Shown here: positions 52,601 through 62,159 of the stretch, piece by piece | How the letters are laid out: every line of letters begins with the position of its first letter | How positions within the stretch are numbered: position 1 is the stretch's first letter | Assembly (NCBI GenBank): GCA_964247975.1 | Contig: CAXTWH010000006.1 | Coordinates: 62,001 to 126,000 of the forward strand | Source of the DNA: KBS-96 sp964247975 | Lineage (GTDB): Bacteria; Acidobacteriota; Terriglobia; Bryobacterales; Bryobacteraceae | Reading direction: 5' to 3' | DNA: 64,000 nt | Position numbers and translations under genes: made by a program | The notes under the pieces: model-generated | Told to the model about the DNA's origin: nothing | The model's database searches: none | Seen by the model: only the letters and a program-made list of their open reading frames with translations

Positions 52601-53159
52601 TGCTGAAGTTCTGGTCGAAGCTGCCGGAGCGGGATGTCATGCCGCCTTGGGCTTCGGTGGTGCCGGCAAGCGAGAACACAAAATTCAAAGGATTGCGGGT
52701 GTTGTTGGGCAGGCCATCAATCAGGCGTTGGTCCAGCGTCACAGAGTTATTCGCGGTTTGGGTATCGAGCAGCACGGCTTCGCTGCTTACCTCCACGCGC
52801 TGTTGCGTTGCGCCCAACTGAAGCGCAATGTTGACCGTAGCGGCGGTGTTAGCCCGCAGGATCATATTGGTTTGCACATAGCTTTTGAAGCCCGGCGCTT
52901 CCGCCGTAATCTCATAAGTTCCCGGCAGCAGATTGTCGAACTTATATGTGCCGTCGGAAGCTGAGGTAAAGTCGCGCTGATCGTGCGTATCAATATTCTG
53001 AAGCTGAAGCTTTGCGCCGCTGACTTCGGCTCCGTCGGGGTCGATAACAGCACCGGCAATGGAAGCGGAAAACGTCTGCGCCGGCGCGAAATGCGCAAAT
53101 AAGAGAACCGCCAAGGCGCAAAAGAACGAACGAACAGCATGATTTTTAAGAAACTGCAT
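49602..53159 (-). CDS. TonB-dependent receptor, Oar type
   Basis: 1185 residues from ATG at 53159, which has the strong site TGGAGGAAAC upstream. Signal peptide (FFCALAVLLFAHFAPAQ), CarboxypepD_reg-like domain (ASIAGAVIDPDGAEVSGAKL), plug (NTRNPLNFVFSLAGTTEAQ, GGASILVDGAPSQAVDWGG) and a long barrel ending NIQFSLRASF. The ThuA gene ends 44 bases upstream of its start codon on the same strand, so both are likely one transcript. Substrate unknown. Confidence 0.9.
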   Translation of the reverse strand: MQFLKNHAVRSFFCALAVLLFAHFAPAQTFSASIAGAVIDPDGAEVSGAKLQLQNIDTHDQRDFTSASDGTYKFDNLLPGTYEITAEAPGFKSYVQTNMILRANTAATVNIALQLGATQQRVEVSSEAVLLDTQTANNSVTLDQRLIDGLPNNTRNPLNFVFSLAGTTEAQGGMTSRSGSFDQNFSMFGLNGGRSGGASILVDGAPSQAVDWGGLMVSPINDSVQEQQITQNEYDSQYERAGSGVVTLITKSGSNQFHGLVYDYLRNSALDANRWANNRNSQPKGQFKRNQFGANIGGPLWKRANLYFFGAYEGLRQPETDSSGLLTVPTAAERKGDFSQTYQADGTLSLIYNPFTTRQVTDANGNNYYTRDPFPGNQIPSNLFNSVGQKIVNLYPLPNRAGQGANQQNNYIAQGSGLTENDKFDWRIDWNQSTKNHVFARMSDRVRQQYTPPCYFCNGADQSANNSDHGFQVVLSDDYTPSPTWVVNAYVAVSRWYEAQTSIGYGVANAGTIGLSPSLFQAPILPLINSDFYTGLGSTYSSYNRYVRTSDTAQVNVTKELGRHSLKFGANFDLALINNIQEVPGNLSFSTSLTSCDPNSNGADLPCQASNSGSNLTGNSVASMLLGQGTGSSNINMNPAMSLHTYGTYIQDQWRVTNRLTINAGLRYENQRPATERYNRLTYFNENATNPLSTQVAPLLGRPLLGAFEYANTNGNGRYAWPPDNLNFAPRVGVAFKATDKLIVRAGAGIFYNPASAMISYDSPGQFLGYNSTTNYIGTVGGQGYIPQGDVSNPFPGGLTQPVGNAAGALTYVGLGAGQIWPKASHPTGYSEQWSFDLQYQLGSHSVVEAGYTGVRGRKLMYGNPDLNANQLPGSDLALGAQLDNQVANPFYGIITDPNSGLSGQTVAYNQLLRPYPQYGGLTWNRSLPGARSEFNALNVKFTHAFSSGLSLISTYQWSKALDNGSEDYIGWATGNAWRDSYNTNLDYSVSAHDIPYSFATAFVYQLPYGKGRHWGNAMPFLVNQVLGNWELSSSIRLSSGMPLSKVVWNYYGNPLNAYGFPGPEIPNLTGNPKPANQNVNNWINSSAYTETAPYTIGNAPQHDTHLREAATKNWDLSVAKNFGSERFKVQFRGEFLNVFNHPIYGGWGYGGSNISTCVNCGDLGTVYDTRNDPRNIQFSLRASF

Positions 53160-53203
53160 GGTTTCCTCCAGAAGTTGTGTCAACGATAAAAAAATAGGTT
53201 CCA

Positions 53204-54220
53204 TTATTTCAGATCGGAAGGCTTGATGCCAGCCGTGTAGACCTCGGACAAAAAAGAATGAGGATTATACTCACCGACTAAAGCAACATCGGCTTTAGCG
53301 GAAATTTTCGCTTCCAACCCAGCGGCCCAGTACGCGGCATTCACCAGCAGGCGGCGGAGCTTCGCATTTTCGAGGTCGTCGGCTGCGCCCATTGTGGTGG
53401 TAAATACTCGTGCTGTTTTGCCATTCGCGCCGCTGTAGCTGTTGGTCCAGGCGACCGGCATCATGGGGTCGTTCATCTTGCCTGGCACAGGCTGGCTGTC
53501 CGGGCCGATCCAGGAAAGAACTTGCCCCAAGAGCAGCGTGTGGCAGGTAGCGGGAAGCGGCAGGCGCACTTCGTAGGTGTCGGTGGCCACCCAAATATCG
53601 CCGCTGTTTATGCCGCGCAAAATCGGGCTGGCTTCCGCTTCGGGCGCAAACAAAGCGCGGGTGCTCTGCTTGCCATGCTCGCCATGATGAGCGATCCAGG
53701 TTTCGCCTAATATCTTGCGTCCAAAACCGCCTTCCCATCCCGGAACAGTGCTGTTCCAGGACCATTGCCGATAGGTCTTGCTGGTTTTAAATTCGAACGG
53801 ATGAGTTCCTGTGCGCAGGGCGATGATGGGCCGCCCCGAATCAAGATAATCGATGAAGTATTTCATTTGTTCATCGGGAAGATCCCGCCAGCGGATGAAC
53901 AAAACGAGCAGATCGGCCGTCCTCAACGCTTCGAGGCCGGGGATGTTGCGCTTTTCGCGCGGGTCGATAGTACCGTCTTCAGGGTTGATGGAGAAAAGCA
54001 CCGTGCATTTAAAGCCATGACGAACGGCCAGAATTTTCGCGAGAGCAGGCAGTGCTTCTTCGGAATGGTACTCGGCATCGTCGCCAGCCACCATCACAAT
54101 ATGCTTGCCGACGCCGGGGCCCTGGGTTCCCTGATAAACCACACCTGCTGCTTGAACGCAGAAGGTAAACGCGAATAGAGCAAAGAACAACAGACAAATT
54201 TTGCAAAAGCGAGACGGCAT
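53204..54220 (-). CDS. ThuA-domain protein, secreted
   Basis: 338 residues. Signal peptide (LLFFALFAFTFCVQA), then a ThuA/glutamine-amidotransferase-like fold: HIVMVAGDDAEYHSEEALPALAKIL, ADLLVLFIRWRDLPDEQMKYFIDYL, GRPIIALRTGTHPF, TWIAHHGEHGKQS, and the C-terminal GKTARVFTTTMGAADDLEN. The family was named for trehalose utilisation, but most members are uncharacterised and linked with sugar or purine-like compound metabolism. The catalytic Cys of true amidotransferases is absent. First gene of the unit leading into the TonB receptor. Confidence 0.85.
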   Translation of the reverse strand: MPSRFCKICLLFFALFAFTFCVQAAGVVYQGTQGPGVGKHIVMVAGDDAEYHSEEALPALAKILAVRHGFKCTVLFSINPEDGTIDPREKRNIPGLEALRTADLLVLFIRWRDLPDEQMKYFIDYLDSGRPIIALRTGTHPFEFKTSKTYRQWSWNSTVPGWEGGFGRKILGETWIAHHGEHGKQSTRALFAPEAEASPILRGINSGDIWVATDTYEVRLPLPATCHTLLLGQVLSWIGPDSQPVPGKMNDPMMPVAWTNSYSGANGKTARVFTTTMGAADDLENAKLRRLLVNAAYWAAGLEAKISAKADVALVGEYNPHSFLSEVYTAGIKPSDLK

Positions 54221-54405
54221 AATATGCGAAACCCGGAGCAGATAATTTATCTGGTCTATCGTGAAAGCATCTTAAATGTCAAGCTGGAAGAGAAAAACGC
54301 AGTGGCTACCGAAGTTCAATGTCGCGCTCTTGCCGAGTATGAACTGCGGAGAAGGATGTACATTAGGTATCGCAAGCACGATGGAGCGCGAATCTAAACG
54401 CCGCT

Positions 54406-57400
54406 TCATTTTCCATCGCTGGCAGCGGGAACGGTAAAATAGAAAATTGAGCCGACGTTCGGCTCCGATTCCACCCAAATGCGTCCATCGTAGCGCTCCA
54501 CAATCTTCTGGCAGATTGCTAATCCGATGCCGGTTCCAGAATACTTGCTGGTTTGCGCATGAAGGCGCTTGAAAACGCCGAACACCTTGTTCAGGTACTC
54601 CGGCGCAATGCCGATACCGTTATCACGGACCGAAAAACACCAGAAGCCAGCCTGCCTGATGGTGCCTACCTGCACTCGCGGCGGCTCGTCGTCTTTTCGG
54701 TATTTGATGGCGTTACTGATCAGATTTTGTAAAAGCTGCTGCAAATGCGCTTCCTTGATAGCCACGGAAGGCAAAGTTTCATGAAGCACAGAAGCACCGC
54801 TTTCCTGTATGGCCCGGCGCAGGCTGTGCAGCACCTCCTGGAAAACCTCCTCTGCATCAACAGCGGACACCGGTTCATCGTCGAGCACTGCCGCTTGCGT
54901 GTACGAAAGCAGGTCGGCAACCAGGTTCGCCATGCGCTGCGCGCCTTGCACCAGAAAACCCAGAAATTGTCCGGCTTGCTCATCCAGAGTTGCGCCGTAG
55001 CGTTTTTGCAGCAACTGGCTGTAAATGGCTACGTTGCGAAGCGGTTCCTGCAAATCATGGGAAGCGGAAAAAGCAAATTGTTCCAGATCATGATTAGCCC
55101 GCCGTAGATCCCGCTCGATTTCCAGTTGTTCGGTGATGTCGGTATTGGTGCCGAACCAGCGCACGATTTTGCCATCGGCATTGCGGATCGGACGGGCGCG
55201 CGACAAGAACCAGCGCCATGCGCCTTCTTTGCTTCGCAGCGGAAAAGTATCCTCCCATGCCTCACCGGTCGTAATGTGGGAACGGAACCGCTCGGTAACG
55301 CGCTCCACATGCTCCGGGTGATGAACCTTCTGCCAACCCCAGCCCTGCATTTCTTCGAGGGTTGTGCCGGTGTAGTCATACCAACGCTGGTTGTACCAGA
55401 AAATCCAGCCCGTTTCATCGGTCATCCAGGCAAACTGGCTGATGTTGTCAGCCAAAGTGCGAAAGCGTTCTTCGCTTTCCACCAAGGCTCGTTCAGCGCG
55501 CACCCGCTCGGTAATATCCGTTTGGGCGACAACGGCTCCAATGACGCGGCCTTCCGCATCACGGATCGGCGCGCCTTGGTTGATCACTGTTAAACGCCGA
55601 CCGGGAGCGTCGAACGGCTCAATTTCAACAATCTGGACAGGCTCGGATTCTCCGGCTAAGGCCCGGCTTAAAGACCATTCCTCCGGCTGCACCGGTTGAC
55701 CGTGCCGCGCGGAACCGTCTGCCCACCAACCTTTCCACTCGCGGTATTCTTCAACATTGCGTGACATGGGCCCGCCTCCCCAAAGTCGCTCGTTAGCCCG
55801 GTTCATACGCACCAAAGCGCCTCCCGGCACGGCCATGACGGTGCTGGTCGGCAGCGCGTCGAACACGGCGTTCAGCGTCGCCTCGCCACGACGAGCTTCT
55901 TCTTCCATGCGTTTACGCGCAGTGATTTCCAACACGAATGCGCCGACGGCGGAAACCTGCTCGCCTTCGGCAACTACCGGGTAAAAGCCTGCCAGCCAAT
56001 GCCGCATCACTCCTGGTTCTTTGGGCGTTTCACCCGTCACTTCAAGCTGCATTGCTTGGCCGGTCGTGAACACTTGTTCCAGAATCGGGTCCACTGTCGG
56101 CGCGTTTGTCGGCAGGACTTCGGCCAGCGTACGGCCCAAGTGGGCTTCCATCGGCAAGCCGTTAATGTGGGCAAGCTCCTGGTTGATGCGTAGATAGCGG
56201 TGTTCACGATCGAAGAAGGCGAAGCCCAACGGCGCATGCGTCAGCAGCGAATCCAGTTCCGCCGTTCGACGCCGCAGAGTTCCCGCGGCTTGTATACGCT
56301 GAGTGGTGTCCTGGAAATAGATTGAGATTCCTCCATCCTGCGTAGGGAATATTTTGATGCTGAACCATCGCTGCCACGGCTCGTAGTAATATTCAAGTTC
56401 CCCGGAAACACGATCGCGCATCGCCAGGCGGCACATTTCTTCCATGCGCGTGCCGAGCGTAGCCGGATACATTTCCCAATAAATCCGGCCCAGCAACTGC
56501 TCTCGCGATGCATTTACCAGCCGTTCGGCGGCCGCGTTCACGTAAGTACAGCACCATTCCGCGTTCACCGCGAGAAAGCCGTCAGTGATGCCTTCCAGAA
56601 TACGCGCAGCTTGTTCCGCGGCTTCTTTACGCGCGCGAACCAGTTCAGCAAGCGACGCCGCACGTTGACGCTCCGCTTCCAAGGCTTGCGTTTCAGCTAT
56701 CGCGGTTGTCACCTGCCGGGCGATAAGCGAGAAAAAGCTCCAATAATCCTCATCTAACTGCCTGCGCGGGCTGACTGCCAATAATATAAATCCGGCCCAC
56801 TGGTTTGATGGGGCAAGAGGCAGCACCGCCACTTCTTTCGGCGGGACGGGCCATCTTCCGCAAGGAATATCCGGGGAGCCATCTGGAAGCGATACTACAA
56901 CTGGCTTTTTCGCTTGTGCCGGGTCGGCAAAAAGCCAGCCGGCATCATCGAAACGCACGGTTTCAGGAGCCACAGCGGGAGTAATGCCGGCAGAACCAGC
57001 AAGCGTAGCTTGTTGACCGTTTTTAGAAAGATAAAGAGCAGCAAATGGAATGTCGTACAAATTTTTTGCCAGCACCTCGCCGGCAATCCGGCCCACATCC
57101 TCCGCGCATTGGGCATGGGAAGCGCGGGTAGCTTCAGCCAAGTCATGCAAGGTGCGCAGGCGGCGCTCTCCGATGACCTGAGCGGTGGTTTCCTGCACGG
57201 GCGTGAAAACGCCTCCCACACCGCCCGATTCATCGCGAATGGGACTGTAAGAAAAAGTAAAATAACATTCTTCCGGGTATCCGTTGCGCTCCAATTCCAG
57301 AAGCAGATTATCGGACCAGGTAGCTTCACCCTGCTCCATAACACTTTCCAGCATGGGACCGATAATGTGCCAGATTTCCGGCCACACTTCCCGACCCGGC

Positions 57401-57687
57401 GCACCAAGCGCGTGAGGATGTTTGCTGCCAATCAGGGGAGCGTAGGCATCATTATAAATCTTAACGAGCTGCTTTCCCCACCAGACAAGAATGGCGAAGC
57501 GGGAATTCAAACAGGTAGACACAGATGTTTTAAGCGATTGCGGCCATTCTTCGACTGGTCCGAGAGGTGTTTGGGACCAGTCGAGTGCACGCATACGCTC
57601 ACCCATCTCGCCGCCCTGAAAGAATATGCTGCCGGCGAACTCCTGCGCCGGTGTTTTATCCCAACTGAGCATAGCTGATTTTCTCAT
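54406..57687 (-). CDS. large multi-PAS sensor histidine kinase
   Basis: 1093 residues from ATG at 57687. N-terminal PAS-like domain (ALDWSQTPLGPVEEWPQSLK, ILVWWGKQLVKIYNDAYAPLIGS, to about 160), a GAF domain (about 170-320), at least four PAS domains (about 370-480 ITDGFLAVNAEWCCTYVNAA; 490-600 FAFFDREHRYLRINQELAHINGL; 610-740; 745-860 WMTDETGWIFWYNQRWYDYTG), a HisKA domain (SASHDLQEPLRNVAIY, His near 870-885) and HATPase_c (NLISNAIKYRKD, DNGIGI, GTGIGLAICQKIVERY). No membrane segment, so cytoplasmic. No response regulator is adjacent. A start at 57672 is also possible. Confidence 0.93.
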   Translation of the reverse strand: MRKSAMLSWDKTPAQEFAGSIFFQGGEMGERMRALDWSQTPLGPVEEWPQSLKTSVSTCLNSRFAILVWWGKQLVKIYNDAYAPLIGSKHPHALGAPGREVWPEIWHIIGPMLESVMEQGEATWSDNLLLELERNGYPEECYFTFSYSPIRDESGGVGGVFTPVQETTAQVIGERRLRTLHDLAEATRASHAQCAEDVGRIAGEVLAKNLYDIPFAALYLSKNGQQATLAGSAGITPAVAPETVRFDDAGWLFADPAQAKKPVVVSLPDGSPDIPCGRWPVPPKEVAVLPLAPSNQWAGFILLAVSPRRQLDEDYWSFFSLIARQVTTAIAETQALEAERQRAASLAELVRARKEAAEQAARILEGITDGFLAVNAEWCCTYVNAAAERLVNASREQLLGRIYWEMYPATLGTRMEEMCRLAMRDRVSGELEYYYEPWQRWFSIKIFPTQDGGISIYFQDTTQRIQAAGTLRRRTAELDSLLTHAPLGFAFFDREHRYLRINQELAHINGLPMEAHLGRTLAEVLPTNAPTVDPILEQVFTTGQAMQLEVTGETPKEPGVMRHWLAGFYPVVAEGEQVSAVGAFVLEITARKRMEEEARRGEATLNAVFDALPTSTVMAVPGGALVRMNRANERLWGGGPMSRNVEEYREWKGWWADGSARHGQPVQPEEWSLSRALAGESEPVQIVEIEPFDAPGRRLTVINQGAPIRDAEGRVIGAVVAQTDITERVRAERALVESEERFRTLADNISQFAWMTDETGWIFWYNQRWYDYTGTTLEEMQGWGWQKVHHPEHVERVTERFRSHITTGEAWEDTFPLRSKEGAWRWFLSRARPIRNADGKIVRWFGTNTDITEQLEIERDLRRANHDLEQFAFSASHDLQEPLRNVAIYSQLLQKRYGATLDEQAGQFLGFLVQGAQRMANLVADLLSYTQAAVLDDEPVSAVDAEEVFQEVLHSLRRAIQESGASVLHETLPSVAIKEAHLQQLLQNLISNAIKYRKDDEPPRVQVGTIRQAGFWCFSVRDNGIGIAPEYLNKVFGVFKRLHAQTSKYSGTGIGLAICQKIVERYDGRIWVESEPNVGSIFYFTVPAASDGK

Positions 57688-57746
57688 GCGGCGCTGAAAT
57701 TGAGAGAGCAGCCGCAAATTCAATGCGACATAATCGCACCGAAAAA

Positions 57747-60700
57747 TTAGAACGAAAAACGTAGCGCGAACTGCATGATACGCGGATCACTTGCTAAAGA
57801 AGTAATGTTACCCAAAGCAGTGGGCGTGCTCAAGTTATTATTCGGCTGACCAAAGACCGGAGTATTCGTCAAGTTGAATACTTCCCAGCGAGCTTGCAGA
57901 CTGGCGCGCTCGTAAAGCTGGAAGTCGCGCATCAGGGCAAAATCGAAAACATCGGTATGAGGGCCGCGCAGAGTGTTACGGCCTTCGTTGCCGAACTGGC
58001 CGAGGGTTTGCAGTTGGAATGCGTTCACGCCATTAGGCCGGGCAGCCTGGCAAGCTTTGTTGGCAGATTCATAAACCCAGCAGCCAACTTGGCCGACAGT
58101 TTGCGGAGTGCCGATGACGTTCGGCACGGCGGTAGCAGCGCCGTAAACATCAATAGCGTTGGAGTAGTTACTGCCGGAGACCACCGTGAAAGGCCGTCCG
58201 CTGGAGAAGGTGTAAACGCCCGAAGTACGCCAACCGCCTAAAACAGCGGAGGCAATGCCGCTGGTCAGAAAAGGCTTGCCTTTGCCGAAGGGCAGTTCCC
58301 AAACATAGTTGACCACCAAGCGCTGCGGCTGATCGAAATCGCTTAAACCACGCCATGATCTTAGGTCATAGCCGTTCTGCGCTCCGCCTGAGCCGCTTTC
58401 CAGTTCTTCCGGCGTATTGTCGATATTCTTGGACCACATGTAAGCAGCGCTCAAAGAGAGGCCATTGGTGAAGCGTCGCTTCACGGACACTTCAAGGGCG
58501 TTGTAGCTGGCATTGCCAATGGATTGCTGGTATTCCAGATAGCCGAAGTTCGGATAAGGCAGTTTGCCGTTGCTGTATTGATTCAGATCGGTCAGCACAT
58601 TGAGGTGAGTGGATTTTGTGCCGACGTAATTCAAGTTGAATACCATCTGAGCGGGCAATGCCTGCTGAATGCCGAAGCTCCATTCCTGAACAGTGGGGGT
58701 GGTGGAATTTGGGTTCGTGGCGCGAATATGACTCAACCGGTAATTGATATTGGCCGGGTTGAGATAACTAGCGGGAAAGCCGTTTTGCAATGAGAACAAA
58801 GGCTGATTGACGGTGCTCGATACTGAGCCGGTGGTTTGCACCAGGAAAGGCGGATTCAGCGAAAGCTGATTTTCGCTGCCGAAGCGTTCCAATAGCAAGT
58901 TGAAAATGCCGTAGCCGCCGCGAATCACCGTGTTTGTCAGCGGCGAGTAGGCGAATCCTAAGCGAGGCGCGAAGTTGGTGGTGTTGATCTTGACTAAAGC
59001 TCGATCACCGAGCGAGCCGCCCGGTTGAGCAAAAATGAGCGAGCCGCTGCCAGCCGGGTTGAAGTTCGCTAACTGATTACTGCCTGACAATTGCGGAGTG
59101 GCAAAGTCGTAGCGAAGCCCCAGGTTGAGAGTCAGTTTAGAAGTGACTTTCCAATCGTCCTGCGCGAAACCGGAATACATTTGGATTCGCTGATCGACCA
59201 AATACAAGTTAGACAGCGTGGCACCCTGGACGTAGCCGACTAAACTGTCCGCATAATCAATGCCGGTGCCGGAAGCGCATCGTCCTGTGGAATTTCGCTG
59301 GCAGGTAAACTGACCGTTGAACGACAAGTTGCCATGCACGTCCGCTTCATCCTGAAAGACGTTGCGCATGGGAGCGCGAACATCAACGCCGAACCGCAGC
59401 GTGTGCGCGTTCCTGGTCCAGGACAGGGTATCCAGATATTGGAACTGCTGCGGGTTCTGTTGCTTCGGCAGGTAATCGGGCGAGCCGAGAAACACGTGAT
59501 TGGCGTATATGATGGCTGGAAGCCCGCCGCCAGTGGCAGGATTATCAGGGATGCCGGGAACATAGGTGGAAGGCGGCGGAGTGTTAAAAGGAAGCTGCAC
59601 ATCAATGGCTGTATTGCGAGTGAAGCCTAGCCGCAGATCATTGACGATAGAGGGACTGAAGATGTGCGTCAAGCCTATCGCTCCGCTGTAGGATTTGAGC
59701 GTTGAGTCGCCCCAAGCCGAAGTGCTGGAGCCGTCCGCGATGCCGCCGAAATTTCCGGGAACAATCCGGTTGCGATTCGATCCGGTATAGCGGAAGAAAA
59801 CAGTGTCTTTTTGACTCGGGTTCCAATCAACGCGGGCATCATAAGAATCGTTATTGTCGGTGAGAGCGCCGGTGCGGGCGTAGTTGTTGTATTCACCGGG
59901 CAGGTTCGGCAGGGGAAAAAATGACATCAGCTTTATCCCCACAGGATCAAGCGCGGTAGCGGGAATGGTGTTGTTCGGATAAGGCTGATTGGCGGCGGGG
60001 TTATAAATAGTCGGGTACGCCGGAAGCCCAACGGCAGCAGCGGCAGCAGAACTGAAGTTGCCGACGCGTTCGAAAGCAGAGGGAACTGCGGTGGCGATAC
60101 GGGTGATGCCGCGATCAATGCGCGTACCCTCATAATCGAAGAAGCCGAAAAGCTTGTTATGGATGATAGGCGCACCGGCATAGCCGCCGAATTGGTTCTG
60201 AATGTTCTGCGGTTTCGGCAGGCCGGATCTATTTGAGAAGAAATCGTTCGCATCAAGAACTCGATTACGCAAATATTCAAATAGAAGGCCGTGTATCTGG
60301 TTGTCGCCGGAACGGGTGGACACATCAACCGCCGCGCCAGGGCTGCGGCCATACTCAGCCGAGTACGGATTGGTGACTACTTGAAATTCCTGGATCACAT
60401 CGACAGAAGGCCGCGCGGCTTCAGTGGTGAGTTCCTGCACGTTTTCAGAAAATGTATTGTTGTCGATGCCATCCAGAATGAAATCGTTCTGCAAAGAATG
60501 GACGCCGTTCGCGGTGAAATCGCCGGTACGCCCGGAAGCGGTTGCGCCGCTCTGCTCGGTGTAGCGGTTTCCCTGCACGCCGGGAACAAGCCGAATTAAA
60601 TCGTCCCAATTACGTTCAAACAAGGGCGTTCCTTCAATCACCTGGTTTTCTACCACGGTGCCGAGCGATGCGCTTTCGCGCACCAAATCGGCAGCAGACT

Positions 60701-61061
60701 GAACTTCAACGCTGGTGGCGGTTGCGCCGACCTGCAGTTGAAAATCCTGCCGGCTTTGCCGGGAAGGATCGAGCATCACCGAACTGGTCGCGCTGTTGAA
60801 GCCCGCCTGGTCAACAGAAATCTGGTACTTGCCGATGGGCAGGCTGCTGAAATTGTAATAGCCGGATTTATCGGAAACCGCAGTTCGGGCTAAGCCAGTA
60901 GAAACACTCAGGGCGGCGACTTTTGCTCCGCTGACCGAAGCGCCGGAAGGGTCCGTAACGAGGCCAGTTAAGCTGGCCAAGTCCGCTTGCGCGTCAAGCC
61001 GGAAAGCGATCGTGACAGTGAACAAGAGTATGAAAAAATAGCTGGTTATTGTTTTGATCAT
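57747..61061 (-). CDS. TonB-dependent receptor, Oar type
   Basis: 1104 residues from ATG at 61061, with AGGGAAC upstream. Signal peptide (ITSYFFILLFTVTIAFRLDAQ), CarboxypepD_reg-like domain (SLTGLVTDPSGASVSGAKVAAL), plug (GTPLFERNWDDLIRLVPGVQG, LDGIDNNTFSENVQEL) and barrel ending MQFALRFSF. Followed 59 bases downstream by the PAS kinase on the same strand, so a common transcript is possible. Fifth Oar-type receptor of the window, including the broken copy. Confidence 0.9.
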   Translation of the reverse strand: MIKTITSYFFILLFTVTIAFRLDAQADLASLTGLVTDPSGASVSGAKVAALSVSTGLARTAVSDKSGYYNFSSLPIGKYQISVDQAGFNSATSSVMLDPSRQSRQDFQLQVGATATSVEVQSAADLVRESASLGTVVENQVIEGTPLFERNWDDLIRLVPGVQGNRYTEQSGATASGRTGDFTANGVHSLQNDFILDGIDNNTFSENVQELTTEAARPSVDVIQEFQVVTNPYSAEYGRSPGAAVDVSTRSGDNQIHGLLFEYLRNRVLDANDFFSNRSGLPKPQNIQNQFGGYAGAPIIHNKLFGFFDYEGTRIDRGITRIATAVPSAFERVGNFSSAAAAAVGLPAYPTIYNPAANQPYPNNTIPATALDPVGIKLMSFFPLPNLPGEYNNYARTGALTDNNDSYDARVDWNPSQKDTVFFRYTGSNRNRIVPGNFGGIADGSSTSAWGDSTLKSYSGAIGLTHIFSPSIVNDLRLGFTRNTAIDVQLPFNTPPPSTYVPGIPDNPATGGGLPAIIYANHVFLGSPDYLPKQQNPQQFQYLDTLSWTRNAHTLRFGVDVRAPMRNVFQDEADVHGNLSFNGQFTCQRNSTGRCASGTGIDYADSLVGYVQGATLSNLYLVDQRIQMYSGFAQDDWKVTSKLTLNLGLRYDFATPQLSGSNQLANFNPAGSGSLIFAQPGGSLGDRALVKINTTNFAPRLGFAYSPLTNTVIRGGYGIFNLLLERFGSENQLSLNPPFLVQTTGSVSSTVNQPLFSLQNGFPASYLNPANINYRLSHIRATNPNSTTPTVQEWSFGIQQALPAQMVFNLNYVGTKSTHLNVLTDLNQYSNGKLPYPNFGYLEYQQSIGNASYNALEVSVKRRFTNGLSLSAAYMWSKNIDNTPEELESGSGGAQNGYDLRSWRGLSDFDQPQRLVVNYVWELPFGKGKPFLTSGIASAVLGGWRTSGVYTFSSGRPFTVVSGSNYSNAIDVYGAATAVPNVIGTPQTVGQVGCWVYESANKACQAARPNGVNAFQLQTLGQFGNEGRNTLRGPHTDVFDFALMRDFQLYERASLQARWEVFNLTNTPVFGQPNNNLSTPTALGNITSLASDPRIMQFALRFSF

Positions 61062-61242
61062 TGTTGTTCCCTGTTTGGGAATAAGTGTTGCTGAGCCGCT
61101 CCAAACGACGCAGTTGCTGTTTGCAGAAGACACCCAGTGTAGCCAAAGATAATTGCCGGCAACTTACAGGATGATGAATAGAACGTCAATTCTTGAATAG
61201 GTCAGTTTTGGTTTTAAGACGGACGATGCAGAAGCACAATCA

Positions 61243-61962
61243 TTAAGCAGCGCGTGTAAAACGAATCTGGTTCCGGGCGGCGCGGGTCGGTTTCCGACCG
61301 GTTCCAAGCAGATGACGGCGTTGGAGGTAGAGACGCCAAGATTCGTTTGAACAAACGAAGCCAAACTGAGTTGGCTCTATCTTTCCCGCGAGTTGCGGCT
61401 GGGCGACGGCGACTTGGTAAAGTTCTTCGAGTTCAGTTTGTTCTTGTCTTTTGCGGTCGGCCTGGATGTCGCGCAGCTGCTTGAGCGTTTGCAGGAAACG
61501 GCGGTTCAAACGCGATTCGTAAATCGTCAATAGTGCTAACGGGTTGGCAGCTTGGCGGAGAGTTTCGGCCATTGTTAAAGCCGTGTGCGATTCGGCGCGG
61601 CCGGTGTGCCACATGCTGCCTTGCTCGTCGTGGCCGATGGCGAACAGATTGTGTTCGGCGGCGGCGAGACGATGGAGGCGAAACTGAAGATCGGCACAGG
61701 AGTTGGCGAGTTGCGTTTCCACCATGCCGACCGGGTTCAGGGAAGCGACATATTGTTCGGTGAACTCGTGATAGGAGTTCAGTTCTTCTTCGGGCAGGTG
61801 GATGACCTGGCTCAGAATGCCGTGGCGGGTGGCGTTCAGGGCGGAACGGCTTTTGCCTTCGACAGTCTTCGGGCCTGTGCTTTTCTTCGCATTGACGCGA
61901 TTGGCGCGGAGGCGGGCTTTGCCCGGCTGCTTCTTGGGAGCGGTGGTGTTCGGTTTTGCCAT
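61243..61962 (-). CDS. conserved acidobacterial hypothetical protein (STGPKT motif family)
   Basis: 239 residues. The N-terminus RANRVNAKKSTGPKTVEGK followed by SRSALNATRHGILS is a recognisable signature of a family found in many copies in Acidobacteriota genomes (knowledge, not checked by search). The rest is helical (LANSCADLQFRLHRLAAAEHNLF; LTIYESRLNRRFLQTLKQLRDIQ). It is basic at the N-terminus and may bind nucleic acid; function unknown. The start ATG is clear. A shadow frame on the same strand was rejected. Confidence 0.75.
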   Translation of the reverse strand: MAKPNTTAPKKQPGKARLRANRVNAKKSTGPKTVEGKSRSALNATRHGILSQVIHLPEEELNSYHEFTEQYVASLNPVGMVETQLANSCADLQFRLHRLAAAEHNLFAIGHDEQGSMWHTGRAESHTALTMAETLRQAANPLALLTIYESRLNRRFLQTLKQLRDIQADRKRQEQTELEELYQVAVAQPQLAGKIEPTQFGFVCSNESWRLYLQRRHLLGTGRKPTRAARNQIRFTRAA

Positions 61963-62159
61963 GTTGATTCCGGTTCAAAGTGTAAACCGGCGAAAACCGC
62001 AGTTGCTTCAGCAAGCCAGGTAAATTGCAGAAACTAAACGAGAAAATATTTGAAAAAATCTGAACTGGCGTTTTAGCAGCGGCTCGGCTGAGCGAAATGG
62101 CAGGCTAGCGGCTTCAGGGAAGATCCGCTATTCCGGCGTAATTCCTTCTCGGATTTTAG

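Noticed and set aside
56914..57678. A 254-codon plus-strand frame
   Set aside because: Shadow of the PAS kinase on the other strand; no recognisable protein.
13375..61061. The receptors forming a SusCD-type system
   Set aside because: No SusD-like lipoprotein is next to any of the five receptors; they are Oar type with a carboxypeptidase-like N-terminal domain.
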